From CAZUTK01 sp964623265 (lineage in GTDB: Bacteria; Electryoneota; B3-LCP): a DNA stretch of 52,659 bases. The stretch covers positions 1-52,659 of the forward strand of contig CAZUTK010000011.1 in NCBI GenBank assembly GCA_964623265.1. Direction: 5' to 3'. Position numbers and translations under genes: made by a program. The notes below the pieces were generated by a model. That model was not told the DNA's origin. It searched no databases and saw only the letters and a list, made by a program, of their open reading frames with translations. Every line of letters starts with the position of its first letter. Position 1 is the first letter of the stretch. Positions 9,418 through 18,659 of the stretch are shown in pieces.

Positions 9418-10308
9418 ATGATTTTCATCGCAGCGTTTCTCATCCTTATCGCCGCTCTCATCGTTGCGGTAAGCGCCAACAGGAAGGCACAGAAGGGGGA
9501 TCCGGCGTACCGCACCGTCGCCGGCGCGGGGACGGCAGCCGCCGTCATTTTCGGCATTGTCGCCCTCACGCAATGCTTCACGCAAATCCCGGCAGGTCAT
9601 GTTGGAGTGATTGACTTCTTCGGCATCGTATCCGACCGCACCCTGCCGGCGGGGATCAATCTGGTCAACCCTTTCGCACGCATCATCAAGTATTCCATTC
9701 AGACGAAAGAGCACAAGGAGACCATGCAGGTGCTCTCGCGGGAAGGACTCTCCATTGGTCTGGAAGTCAGCGCGATTTACAGGCTCAATCCCGAAGCCGC
9801 ATCGCAGGTGTATAAGACCGTATCGGGCGGGGATTACGAGAATATCATTCTCATCCCGCTGTTCCGATCCATCTGCCGCTCCGTCACGGCGAGTTTCCAA
9901 GCCAGCGCGCTCTACTCGACGGAACGGGAGCGTCTGGGCGCTACGATTCTGGAAGAACTCTCCCAATCCGTCGCTCCACGCGGCATCACCATCGAAAACA
10001 CCCCGATCCGCAACGTCGCTTTACCTACACAGCTGACGGAAGCCATCGAGCAGAAACAGCGCGCCGATCAAGAGAGCCAACGGATGGAGTTCGTTCTGAC
10101 GAAGGAGCAGCAGGAGGCGGATCGAAAGCGCATTGAAGCCAAGGGGATCGCCGACTTTCAGACCATTGTGGCGGCGGGCATCAGCGAGCAGCTTTTACGT
10201 TGGAAAGGAATCGAAGCCACGGAGAAAATCGCCCAATCCCCCAATACTAAAGTGGTCATCATCGGTGCGGGCAAAGACGGATTGCCCATCATTCTGGATA
10301 CGAAATGA
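9418..10308 (+). CDS. SPFH/band 7 (prohibitin-like) membrane protein
   Basis: The 296-residue product has two hydrophobic segments near the N-terminus (residues 1-18 and about 35-52), then an SPFH domain: IPAGHVGVIDFFGIVSDRTL, PAGINLVNPFARI, SIQTKEHKETMQVLSREGL, and IYRLNPEAASQVYKTV. Residues 205-250 are a charged, probably coiled-coil segment (EAIEQKQRADQESQRMEFVL) typical of prohibitins, which form large ring assemblies on membranes and act on proteases and membrane order. AGGAG eight bases before ATG fixes the start. Its last 20 bases overlap the end of the convergent helicase gene, so the pair shares a termination zone. It is monocistronic. Confidence 0.9.
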   Translation: MIFIAAFLILIAALIVAVSANRKAQKGDPAYRTVAGAGTAAAVIFGIVALTQCFTQIPAGHVGVIDFFGIVSDRTLPAGINLVNPFARIIKYSIQTKEHKETMQVLSREGLSIGLEVSAIYRLNPEAASQVYKTVSGGDYENIILIPLFRSICRSVTASFQASALYSTERERLGATILEELSQSVAPRGITIENTPIRNVALPTQLTEAIEQKQRADQESQRMEFVLTKEQQEADRKRIEAKGIADFQTIVAAGISEQLLRWKGIEATEKIAQSPNTKVVIIGAGKDGLPIILDTK

Positions 10309-13246
10309 CTTCCGGGTGATCAGGGGGAGAGGGAACCGCGCTTATTTTTACTGAAACAGAATGACCTCCCGAATTCACTAAAAGCGTCCCCTGGGTTACG
10401 ATCAAATAAAAGAGATCGCTCGTGATCTCCACGTCCCGTCTGCAATACGCTTCCAGCTGCCGCCACTGACCGTCCCGGTAGAATCTCAGCGCGTCCTCGC
10501 CGGTGCCGCTTTTACCGCAGCCGAGGTTCCAGGCTGCCAGAGTGTCCAAACTACATCGCAATCCGCTGCTCTTGTGAAGCGCTTCTAATATATCAAAGGT
10601 AGGGATCTTCCTGAAATCGGCGCCGCTGTAACCGGAGAGCACGGCGTAATCGAAGCGACGGCAGTTGAATCCAACCACCAGATCCGCGGAAAAGAGTTCG
10701 TCCAACAGTTTCTCAATGTCTTCTTCCCGGAATACCGCGATTTGTCCATCCCCCAGATTTTGCGTGACCGCTACGCTCAAACCCATCAAGTGCGCATTCC
10801 CCCAACCGCCCACATCTTCCGGTCCCCTCTGGGTTTCTAGGTCAAACGCAATTACCTTCTTCCCCCGTAGTTGCGGCGGCAATGTCCGCACTATCGCGGG
10901 CGGAGCGGACGATTGCATCCGTGTCGTTTCATCCAATCCTGTCCCCGCCGCCGCGGTGTGTACTGCCGGCGCATCCGCTTCCAGCGCAAACAGCAGCCGA
11001 TTCAATATGTACACCGCCGCCGCCTTGTCTAAAGGCCGGTTGCCGGCGCCGCAGCGCGGCGAATGGACGCAGGATGGGCAACCGTCTTCGCAGGGGCATT
11101 CGCGAACCAGAGCCAGAGTCCGCCCCACCAGGCTGGGCAGGTGTTCGAAGGCGCGCCGGGTGATCCCCAAGCCGCCGGGATAGGCATCGTAGATGAAGAT
11201 CGCCGCGCCTTCGACCTGAGGATGGTGCTGAAAAGAGATGCCTCCGATATCGCCTCGATCGCACATCACTTCCAGCGGGAACATCGAAATCAGCGCGTGT
11301 TCTGATGCGTGCAGTCCGCCCATAGAATGCAGACGCTCCGTCGCGACGGCTTTCTCCAGATCGGCATCGAATTCGATCCAGAAGCCCCGCGTAATCAGGA
11401 TTTGGGGAGGTCCATCCAGTTCGTGAGTAGAGATCAGCTCGCCGCTGTGCAGGCGGCGTTTCTGGTATCCCGTCACGCGTTCCGTGACTTTCAGTTCTCC
11501 TTCGCAGACTCTGCCGTTGATCCCTCGCGATTCTGCACCGGCCTTCAGTGAGATCTCCCGTTTGCGCGAGAGGATCTCCGTATCTTTTTCGCCCAGAGCC
11601 ATAGTGTAGAAATCCAGATCCACCTGTCGGGCGAAGACTACTTTTGCGGCATCGTCTACACTTTCAATCCAGTATTGCCGCGCGCGGTGCAGATAAACGG
11701 CTTGCGGATGGCATTCCGTCCAGAGGCGGCCGGCTCCGATATCGCCGATTTGCCTGCCGGTCTCCTGATCGTGAATGGAATAGGTGGAGCCGATGGAGCG
11801 GATGTTGACCAGGCGATGAGGATTCGGGATGCCGGGGAACCAGCGTTTCGCCCCTGCGCCGGGGATCAGCTTCCTTTCCGCCGCCAGCGGCTTCAGATGC
11901 GAGCGGTTTTCCTCGTCCAGATAACGCTCTTTATCCGCCAGGGGGATTTCCGCGGCGGCACAGACCAAATGCGAGCGGATGATTTCGGCATTCGCGGCAT
12001 CCACCACCGCTGCTTCGCTGGGGCGCAGGAAGAGTTCATCCGGATGACGCGCGTAATACTGATCTAGAGCGTCCTCGCCGGTGATCAGGATGACCAGGGA
12101 TTCCCTCTCCCTGCGGCCCGCGCGGCCGGCGCGCTGCATCATAGCGGATATGGTTCCGGGATAGCCCAGCAGCAGACAGACATCTATTCCGCCCACATCC
12201 ATGCCCAATTCGAGAGCGCTGGTGCTGATGACTCCCGACAGGCGGTCTTCCAGCAGCCTGCGTTCTATCTCGCGCCGCTCTTCAGGGAGAAATCCGGCGC
12301 GGTAACTGGAGAGTTGATGCTCCAGTTCCGGGTGAGCATCCAGAATCCAGCGATGGAGGAGCTCCGTGGCGCGGCGGGATTTCGTGAAAGCGATAATCTT
12401 ATATCCCATCGCCATGATCTCCGGCAATAGACGCGATGCCAGGGTGTATGAGCTTTCCACGGGATTCAGAAGCAAAAAATGTCTGCCCGACGCCGGTGCC
12501 CCGTTGCGTTCCACCAGGACGAATTCTAAGCCGGTTAGATCCCGCGCCAATTCCAGCGGATTTCCGATGGTAGCGGAACCGGCGATCCAGCGGGGTTTTG
12601 CGCTGTAGAAGCGGCAAACGCGCAGGAGGCGTTTGATCACCTGCAGGACGTGAGAACCGAAGATGCCCCGATAAATGTGCAGTTCATCCAACACGATGAT
12701 GCGCAGGTTGCGGAAAAAGTCCGACCAGCCGCGATGATAGGCGAGAATGCCGTAATGGAGCATATCCGGGTTGGTCAGCAGCAAGTGAGGCGGCTGCAAG
12801 CGCAGTTTTTCCCGTTCGGCGCGGGGCGTGTCTCCGTCCAGAATCGCGACGCGAAAGCGTTCAGAAAGGCCAGCAAGATGCAGCAATTCATTGATTCGCT
12901 GAGCTTGATCCTGTTCGAGAGCTTTCAAAGGGAAGAGCAGCAGGACGCGGGTTTCGGGATTCTGCACCAGCGCTTCGAGGATAGCGGTCTGGTAGATGAG
13001 GCTTTTGCCGGATGCCGTGGGCGTCACCACCAGCGGATTTTCACCCCGGTCGAAATGCCGCAACGCCTCGGCTTGATGGGAATACAGCCGTTCGATACCA
13101 GCCTGATGCAATGCGCGCGCCACGTTCTTCGATCGAAACGGGTACGCATCGTCCACGCGTGCCGTCCGAGGTTCGATATAGCGCCGGTAGAACGGCGCGC
13201 CGCGCAGCATGCCGGGCGATGTGATCTTCTTGATCAGCTTGTCCAT
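10289..13246 (-). CDS. MrfA-like DEAD/DEAH helicase fused to an MrfB-like DEDD exonuclease
   Basis: The 985-residue protein is an SF2 helicase with Walker A TPTASGKS (75-82), TNPDMLH (158-164), DELH box (187-190), SAT (224-226) and motif VI QRAGRAGR (371-378). Then comes an MZB/DUF1998 zinc site with cysteines near 717/719, 723, 726 and 732 (ECPCEDGCPSCVHSPRCGAG). This is the MrfA (YprA) architecture. After a low-complexity linker (760-795) comes an RNase H-like DEDD exonuclease: FDLE (D802, E804), FNCRRFD (D866) and CRRD (D938), matching MrfB (YprB). In Bacillus subtilis mrfA and mrfB are separate genes that together repair mitomycin lesions; here they form one chain. A good promoter lies just upstream. 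Confidence 0.92.
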   Translation of the reverse strand: MDKLIKKITSPGMLRGAPFYRRYIEPRTARVDDAYPFRSKNVARALHQAGIERLYSHQAEALRHFDRGENPLVVTPTASGKSLIYQTAILEALVQNPETRVLLLFPLKALEQDQAQRINELLHLAGLSERFRVAILDGDTPRAEREKLRLQPPHLLLTNPDMLHYGILAYHRGWSDFFRNLRIIVLDELHIYRGIFGSHVLQVIKRLLRVCRFYSAKPRWIAGSATIGNPLELARDLTGLEFVLVERNGAPASGRHFLLLNPVESSYTLASRLLPEIMAMGYKIIAFTKSRRATELLHRWILDAHPELEHQLSSYRAGFLPEERREIERRLLEDRLSGVISTSALELGMDVGGIDVCLLLGYPGTISAMMQRAGRAGRRERESLVILITGEDALDQYYARHPDELFLRPSEAAVVDAANAEIIRSHLVCAAAEIPLADKERYLDEENRSHLKPLAAERKLIPGAGAKRWFPGIPNPHRLVNIRSIGSTYSIHDQETGRQIGDIGAGRLWTECHPQAVYLHRARQYWIESVDDAAKVVFARQVDLDFYTMALGEKDTEILSRKREISLKAGAESRGINGRVCEGELKVTERVTGYQKRRLHSGELISTHELDGPPQILITRGFWIEFDADLEKAVATERLHSMGGLHASEHALISMFPLEVMCDRGDIGGISFQHHPQVEGAAIFIYDAYPGGLGITRRAFEHLPSLVGRTLALVRECPCEDGCPSCVHSPRCGAGNRPLDKAAAVYILNRLLFALEADAPAVHTAAAGTGLDETTRMQSSAPPAIVRTLPPQLRGKKVIAFDLETQRGPEDVGGWGNAHLMGLSVAVTQNLGDGQIAVFREEDIEKLLDELFSADLVVGFNCRRFDYAVLSGYSGADFRKIPTFDILEALHKSSGLRCSLDTLAAWNLGCGKSGTGEDALRFYRDGQWRQLEAYCRRDVEITSDLFYLIVTQGTLLVNSGGHSVSVKISAVPSPPDHPEVISYPE

Positions 13247-13268
13247 CGGAAACCAACTCTTTAGGTAA

Positions 13269-13297
13269 AATATAAACGCCTTAGGGGATCAATGCAA
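13269..13297 (-). promoter_or_regulatory. Sigma-70-like promoter of the helicase-exonuclease gene
   Basis: On the minus strand TTGCAT (13292-13297), 17-bp spacer, TATATT (13269-13274), 22 bases before the ATG. This implies a very short leader. Confidence 0.75.
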
Positions 13298-13311
13298 GGG
13301 CTTAGAGAGGA

Positions 13312-13348
13312 AGAGGCAACGAAAATCCATTCGATTTCCGCCGCCTCT
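13312..13348 (-). terminator. Hairpin after the beta-helix gene, probable terminator
   Basis: AGAGGC (13312-13317) pairs with GCCTCT (13343-13348), and inside them CGAAAATC pairs with GATTTCCG with one mismatch. It lies between the stop of the beta-helix gene and the promoter of the helicase gene. The T tail is weak (TTCCTCTC). Confidence 0.5.
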
Positions 13349-13378
13349 ATCTTCGGATGAGATCGAAACGCGCCACCG

Positions 13379-15448
13379 TTATTTCACGAGAATCATCTTT
13401 CTCACCATAGTGGCACTCTGCGCGGTCAGGCGATAGAAGTAAACGCCGGAGGTTAGATTTGCGCCGTTGAACTCCGCTTCATAGCGGCCGGCTTCGAGAT
13501 ACCTATCGAGCAGGGAAGCGACGCGATTGCCCAGAAGATCGTAGATTTCAAGCTGAACGCGTCCAGATTGAGGAAGCTGGAACGAGATGACCGTCGCCGG
13601 ATTGAAAGGATTCGGGCGGTTCTGCTCTAAGAGGTACTCGTTCGGCGCGGAGATGACATTCGTGACCGAAGGTAAGTCGTCGAACGAATCCCCCGTATTC
13701 CACCAGCTCGAACCACCGCCCGCCAAACCAGACGGCAATTTCAGGAATGGGATAGAATCCTGAGACGTATCCGCAGCGGCTACCGCGAAGGCTGAGAACT
13801 GGTAATCCCCCGGCGGAGCGTAGCCGGGGACGTTCTGCGTGCGGACGCGATTGGTGACGAATTGAGCCGGCAGGTTCAACGCGATCGGGCCGATGACCGG
13901 ACCGTAGGTGCTCCCGTTGGGCAGAAGGATATTGCACCAGATGGTGGTCATCTGCGCTTGAGGCGCGATGTTCGCGATGTGAATCGTGGAATTAAATCCG
14001 CCGCCGGAAGCGGGGAGAACGATCGGGTTGACGTGCGGCGACAAGCGGATACTGACGGGGGCGGACTGGTCGAAGTAATAGGCGCCCATATCCGCGACAG
14101 TATTGTCCGGGTCAGTGAAGATGACGTTTTCATCGCCGGTATCAATGCACGGCGATCCCCATTGTAACCGGTAATCGCCCCAGGAAGTATCCAGAAATTC
14201 GGGATTGAGGTAGATATTATAGTAATTGTCGCAGGAATCGCTCTTCGCATTGACGGTGGTCAGAATCCCCATCCCCGCTGGAATCCCGCTGCCCACGAAA
14301 TTTCCGCCGGCGTTTCCGTAAAAGTCACTGTGCGAGATACCGGCATTCGGCGAATTGACGAAATAAAGACCGCCGAAACCTGAGTTTTCGGCAACGATGG
14401 AATTCTCCAGCGTCAAACCGGAAAACCAGATATCCACGGCGCTCCCGTAGCCCGCTGCGCTGTTCGACACAATCGTGCATTTGTTGATGACAGGATTGCT
14501 GTACCAGAAATCCAGAGCACCGCCGTAAACGTTGCTGCGGTTCCCCATAATCAGGCAGTTGCGGATCTGGACATCCGAATAGTCGCAGTCGAAGCCTCCC
14601 CCCATTGTGCCTGCGACGTTATTCAGAATTGAGCTGTATTCAATGACAGGAGCTGCGGAATCGCAATCTACGCCGCCGCCGAAGACCGTCGCAGTATTTC
14701 CGCTGATCCGACAATGGGAGATCAGCGCATCGGCACCCCACCCGATGGACAAACCGCCGCCGGAATGATTGGATGTGTTGTTGCCGATCACGCTATGTGC
14801 TATATTGGGACGCGATCCGACTGTGATGTTGATTCCCCCGCCGTGACGCTGAGCCAGATTCTCAATGATTTCCGAATAACGGATGGCCGGGTCGGCGTTT
14901 TCCTTGACGTAAATCCCGCCGCCGGCGTAGTCCGCGCGGTTATTCCGGATGGTGCAGCGCTCGATGATGGGATTCGAGGCGTAGATGTAAACCCCACCGC
15001 CGTTCATATCTGCGCCCTGACCGGAGGCTCTGCCGTTATCAATGATGCAGTAGGCTAGACGGCTGCTATCCTGAGCGGAAAGAAAGCGGATGCCGTGCCA
15101 GCCGGTATCGGGATTCGCCGCAGTAAAGCGGATGGAATCATTAAACGCCCCGACGGCGTTGAGAATGCCGTTGACGATCAGCTTGTAGTGCCCCTGGAAG
15201 ACGATTTCCGTGCCGCCTTCCACTGACAATTCAGAACCGTAGGGGATGTTGATATCTCCCTGAATCAGGTAAGGCGATCCAGAGGCTTGCCAGGTCCCGG
15301 ACACCGATCCGCCGGAGATGATGGTTTCGGCATGAACCGGCATAGCGCAGAGGAAGAGCGCCACTGAGAGAATAAGAATCAAACTCAGCAATGCGGGCTT
15401 CTGAGCGCTTGTAATCTGCTTTCGTACGGATAAGAAGGATTGTCTCAC
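13379..15448 (-). CDS. Secreted right-handed beta-helix protein with C-terminal sorting domain
   Basis: A GTG at 15448 with AGGAGG five bases upstream is the best start (689 residues). Longer readings begin with 60 residues that contain promoter sequence. The signal peptide covers residues 1-40 (cut after PVHA). Residues 45-460 are a parallel beta-helix whose coils show as a ladder of GGG-hydrophobic motifs at 150, 177, 203, 230, 257, 283, 309 and 335, a 26-27-residue period, with recurrent (I/C)xxxRNN turns. It closes with GSPCIDTGDE and MGAYYFD. Residues 465-595 are a beta-sandwich also found in the protein at 4767-7682. Residues 610-689 are the NPFNP sorting domain ending MILVK. No catalytic site is recognisable; surface adhesion or glycan binding is possible. 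Confidence 0.88.
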   Translation of the reverse strand: MRQSFLSVRKQITSAQKPALLSLILILSVALFLCAMPVHAETIISGGSVSGTWQASGSPYLIQGDINIPYGSELSVEGGTEIVFQGHYKLIVNGILNAVGAFNDSIRFTAANPDTGWHGIRFLSAQDSSRLAYCIIDNGRASGQGADMNGGGVYIYASNPIIERCTIRNNRADYAGGGIYVKENADPAIRYSEIIENLAQRHGGGINITVGSRPNIAHSVIGNNTSNHSGGGLSIGWGADALISHCRISGNTATVFGGGVDCDSAAPVIEYSSILNNVAGTMGGGFDCDYSDVQIRNCLIMGNRSNVYGGALDFWYSNPVINKCTIVSNSAAGYGSAVDIWFSGLTLENSIVAENSGFGGLYFVNSPNAGISHSDFYGNAGGNFVGSGIPAGMGILTTVNAKSDSCDNYYNIYLNPEFLDTSWGDYRLQWGSPCIDTGDENVIFTDPDNTVADMGAYYFDQSAPVSIRLSPHVNPIVLPASGGGFNSTIHIANIAPQAQMTTIWCNILLPNGSTYGPVIGPIALNLPAQFVTNRVRTQNVPGYAPPGDYQFSAFAVAAADTSQDSIPFLKLPSGLAGGGSSWWNTGDSFDDLPSVTNVISAPNEYLLEQNRPNPFNPATVISFQLPQSGRVQLEIYDLLGNRVASLLDRYLEAGRYEAEFNGANLTSGVYFYRLTAQSATMVRKMILVK

Positions 15449-15544
15449 GATCCCCTCCTGTAACAGCAATTCAACAAAAGATTTACGCAATTTACCAATC
15501 AAGGTTGGAGGTATTGGATTTTTTTTCACTATCTTGAATGAAAT

Positions 15545-15573
15545 AATATACACTTGCATCGTTTTTTTTCCAA
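15545..15573 (-). promoter_or_regulatory. Promoter of the beta-helix gene
   Basis: On the minus strand TTGGAA (15568-15573), 17-bp spacer containing six A residues, TATATT (15545-15550). The leader to the GTG start is about 90 bases. The promoter lies inside the longer open frame, which supports the internal GTG start. Confidence 0.72.
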
Positions 15574-15590
15574 GCGTTTTAAGAAAACAC

Positions 15591-15620
15591 TTGCGTTGCG
15601 GGGATAAAAGTTTGTACATT
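15591..15620 (+). promoter_or_regulatory. Probable promoter of the ubiE/menG gene
   Basis: TTGCGT (15591-15596), 18-bp spacer, TACATT (15615-15620), 44 bases before the ATG. It is divergent from, and adjacent to, the beta-helix promoter. Confidence 0.5.
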
Positions 15621-15664
15621 GTCGCTGCCCGCAAGCATTATTCTACGAATTCAGCGATCCTTCG

Positions 15665-16399
15665 ATGAAACTCAACGAAAAGCCGCTCCGGCAGTGGAGC
15701 GACCCGGAAAAAATCGCAGCAGTCAAGCAGATCTTCAACGATGTCACGCCCTACTACGATCGCATGAACCACTTGCTTTCGGCGCGACGCGACATCTCCT
15801 GGCGCCGATTCGCGATCCGTCGGCTGCCGAAGTTCACCGCTAGGGTTCTGGATGTCGCCACCGGCACAGGCGACGTGGCGCTGGATATGATTCGCCTGCG
15901 ACCGCAACTGGAAGTGGTGGGTGTGGATTTCGTGCGGAAGATGCTGGATAAAGCAGTGGAAAAGACTCAAGAGCTGGACGCGAAGCATCGCATCCGATAT
16001 CTGACCGCCGACGCGCTGTCTCTCCCTTTCCCCGACAATCAGTTCGATGCCGCCACCATCGCCTTCGGGCTGCGCAACATCCCCGACCGTTCGGCAGCCA
16101 TCCGCGAGATGGCGCGCGTCGTTCGACCCGGCGGCAAAGTCATCACGGTCGAAATGACCTTCCCCAAAAATCTGAAGCTGCGCCGCTTCTTCTTCTGGTA
16201 TCTGAACCGCGCCATCCCTTTGCTGGGAAAATTCATAGCGGGCAATCACGACGCCTACCGCTACTTATCGGCTTCCATTCAAGATTTCATCCACCCGGAC
16301 GTTTTGAGCGGGATATTCACTGAGGCGGGATTGATTCAGGTTCGGGCTTTTCCGCTGACGCTGGGGATCACCTACCTCCACGAAGGCATCGTCCCCTAA
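15665..16399 (+). CDS. ubiE: Demethylmenaquinone/ubiquinone methyltransferase UbiE/MenG
   Basis: The 244-residue product is a class I SAM methyltransferase of the UbiE family, which C-methylates demethylmenaquinone (and the ubiquinone precursor in some bacteria). The family signatures are visible: KIAAVKQIFNDVTPYYDRMN at the N-terminus, the SAM-binding VLDVATGTGDVALDM (about 61-75), GVDF acidic loop, DALSLPFPDNQFD and FGLRNIPD. Length is normal (about 240-250). In an FCB bacterium the quinone is most likely menaquinone, so menG would be an equally good symbol. It is convergent with the ABC permease gene, whose stop lies 15 bases beyond. Confidence 0.95.
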   Translation: MKLNEKPLRQWSDPEKIAAVKQIFNDVTPYYDRMNHLLSARRDISWRRFAIRRLPKFTARVLDVATGTGDVALDMIRLRPQLEVVGVDFVRKMLDKAVEKTQELDAKHRIRYLTADALSLPFPDNQFDAATIAFGLRNIPDRSAAIREMARVVRPGGKVITVEMTFPKNLKLRRFFFWYLNRAIPLLGKFIAGNHDAYRYLSASIQDFIHPDVLSGIFTEAGLIQVRAFPLTLGITYLHEGIVP

Positions 16400-16413
16400 G
16401 GGGAGATCACCGC

Positions 16414-17538
16414 TTACAAGCGAGCTCGGTATCTTGCCACCGTCAGACTCAAGATGACACTCCCCAAGAGAGCCAGCATCCCATAATCCGATCTTAAATC
16501 CCGCAAGTAACTCCCCTTGAGGAAGACTTCGCGCAGGATAGATAGATAATAGCGCAGAGGATTAATTCGGGTGATGTCTTGAGCCCAGTTCGGCATATTT
16601 TCGATGGGGTAAAAGAATCCCGACATCAGCATGCAGAAAACCATCATAAACCAAGCGACGAAGAGCGCCTGCTGCTGCGTTGAGGTGATGGTGGAAATAA
16701 ATAAGCCGATGCCGAGAGTGTTCAGCAGGAAGAAGATCGTCGCCAGGATGATGAGCCCTGGATTCCCCTCAAAAGGGATGCCGAACCAGAGCGTACCAAC
16801 CAGCAGCGCGACGCTTAGCTCGATAAATCCAATGACCGCGAAAGGCAGGAGCTTTCCGACCAGAAGCTGAAAGGGGCGAATGGGAGTCACGATCAATTGC
16901 TCGAATGTGCCGATCTCCTTCTCGCGCACTAAACCCATACCGGTCAACAGCATAGTCGTCACCGTCACCAGCACGGTGATGATGCCGGGGATCATATAAT
17001 AGTAACTTTCCAAATTGGGATTGTAAAAGACCCTCGTGCGCGCTTCCAGCAGATGAACCCCGCCCGCTCGCATTTCAAGCTTCGAGAGCAAAATATCTTT
17101 TGAAATCTCCTGCAGAATGCTCGATGCATATCCCAGACCTATCGCGGATGTGTTGGAATTCTGTCCATCCACGAGGATCTGCACCGCAGGGGACTGCCCG
17201 GTTTCGAGGTCTGCGCTGAAATAGCGCGGGATCAATACCGCCAGATCCGCATCTCCTCGCTGAATGGCGTCTTCCGCTTCACTTCGGGAATGAGCCTGCA
17301 ATGCGATGCTGAAATAACCGGAAGCCTGCAACGAGGCGACGGTCTGACGAGACAGACTGGATCGGTCTTCATCCCAGATTGCCAACCGGAGATTGCGGAC
17401 GTCCGTCGTCACAGCATAGCCCAGCAGGAAAAGCTGCACCAACGGCATAACGAAGATGATCATCAGCATGGGACGATCCCGCAACACCTGCTGAAATTCT
17501 TTTCGGATCAAGACGATGACAGGTCGCATAGTTGTCAA
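16414..17538 (-). CDS. ABC-2 type permease (YbhR-like), last gene of the efflux operon
   Basis: The 374-residue membrane protein has an N-terminal helix (PMLMIIFVMPLVQLFLLGYAV), a periplasmic domain of about 130 residues (WDEDRSSLSRQTVASL, DGQNSNTSAIGLGYA), and five C-terminal helices, with REKEIGTFEQLIVTPIRP between helices, the conserved ABC-2 motif. It is the second of two paralogous permeases and its ATG overlaps the upstream stop by four bases. With the neighbouring permease and ATPases it should form a heteromeric exporter driven by two ATPase subunits, in the same order as YbhS-YbhR of E. coli. Confidence 0.9.
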   Translation of the reverse strand: MTTMRPVIVLIRKEFQQVLRDRPMLMIIFVMPLVQLFLLGYAVTTDVRNLRLAIWDEDRSSLSRQTVASLQASGYFSIALQAHSRSEAEDAIQRGDADLAVLIPRYFSADLETGQSPAVQILVDGQNSNTSAIGLGYASSILQEISKDILLSKLEMRAGGVHLLEARTRVFYNPNLESYYYMIPGIITVLVTVTTMLLTGMGLVREKEIGTFEQLIVTPIRPFQLLVGKLLPFAVIGFIELSVALLVGTLWFGIPFEGNPGLIILATIFFLLNTLGIGLFISTITSTQQQALFVAWFMMVFCMLMSGFFYPIENMPNWAQDITRINPLRYYLSILREVFLKGSYLRDLRSDYGMLALLGSVILSLTVARYRARL

Positions 17539-18659
17539 GCCAGACGGACTTTGAAGCGTCGTATGCTGATGATCAGCAACAGAAATGAAAGCAGCGCTAG
17601 AAAAAGCGCATTCCGCCAGAGCGCGGCGAAATCATTCCCTTTCAGCAAGATGCCCCGGATGATGATCAAGTAGTATTTCGCCGGGATGATGTGCGAAATC
17701 CCCTGCAGCACCCAGGGCATACTCGCCACGGGAAAAATGAACCCCGACAGAATGACGGACGGCAGCAGTGTGATCATCGCCGCCATCATCATCGAAACTT
17801 GCTGCGTCGGAGCGATGGTTGAAATCAAGATGCCCAGCGAGAGCGATGTCAGGACATAGAGGAGCGAAAAGAAAGCCAGCAGCCAGGCACTCCCTATGAA
17901 TGGCACGCCGAACCAGAAATAACCGAACAGGAGGATCAGCAGAGCATCCAGGGAAGCCAGCACGACATAAGGCGCGACCTTGCCGATCACAAGTTCAAGA
18001 GGCTGCAGAGGTGCAACCAGAATCTGCTCCATGGTGCCGGTTTCCTTCTCCCGGGTGATGGTGATGGAGGTAAGCAGCGCGCAGATCATCATCATCAACA
18101 CCGCGATCAATCCGGGCACGATGAAATGCGAGCTCTCCTGCTCCGGATTATACCAAATGGCGGGAAGAATGCGGAATGGGAAGCGGGCTCCGCCTGCACT
18201 GTAGCCTGCGTTTTCGATCAGATTCCAGGTGGCTTCCGCGAGGAGCTGCTGGGAGACGTTGGACACGATGGATCCGGTGTTGGAATCCGAACCGTCAATC
18301 AAAATCTGCACAGGTGTGACCGCTTCCCGTTTCAAAGAAGCGGCGTAGTCTGCGGGGATGACCAGCGCGGCTTTAACGATCCTGGAGCGGAAGAGGTCCT
18401 CGATTTCCGACTGCCGTTCAATCTGAGCATTTAAGGTGAAATAATCGGATCCTGCAAATTTGCGGATCAATTCGCGGGATGCGGGAGTCCGGCTTTGATC
18501 CCAAACGCCCAGCGGGATGTTTTTCACATCCATATCAATGGCGTAGCCGAACAGGAGCAACTGCATGATCGGCATTACAATGATGATCGTCAGCGAACGC
18601 GGGTCGCGCCGGATGTGAATGAATTCTTTGATGATGACCGGCAGGAGATTATATTTCAT
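17535..18659 (-). CDS. ABC-2 type permease (YbhS-like)
   Basis: The 374-residue membrane protein has the same layout as its downstream paralogue: helix near residues 25-45 (LTIIIVMPIMQLLLFGYAI), a periplasmic segment with DGSDSNTGSIVSNV, then helices from about 175 onward, with the TREKETGTMEQILVAPLQP motif. It overlaps both neighbours by four bases (ATGA junctions), so translation of the operon is coupled. It exports an unknown hydrophobic substrate, by analogy cationic drugs or cephalosporin-type compounds. Confidence 0.9.
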   Translation of the reverse strand: MKYNLLPVIIKEFIHIRRDPRSLTIIIVMPIMQLLLFGYAIDMDVKNIPLGVWDQSRTPASRELIRKFAGSDYFTLNAQIERQSEIEDLFRSRIVKAALVIPADYAASLKREAVTPVQILIDGSDSNTGSIVSNVSQQLLAEATWNLIENAGYSAGGARFPFRILPAIWYNPEQESSHFIVPGLIAVLMMMICALLTSITITREKETGTMEQILVAPLQPLELVIGKVAPYVVLASLDALLILLFGYFWFGVPFIGSAWLLAFFSLLYVLTSLSLGILISTIAPTQQVSMMMAAMITLLPSVILSGFIFPVASMPWVLQGISHIIPAKYYLIIIRGILLKGNDFAALWRNALFLALLSFLLLIISIRRFKVRLA

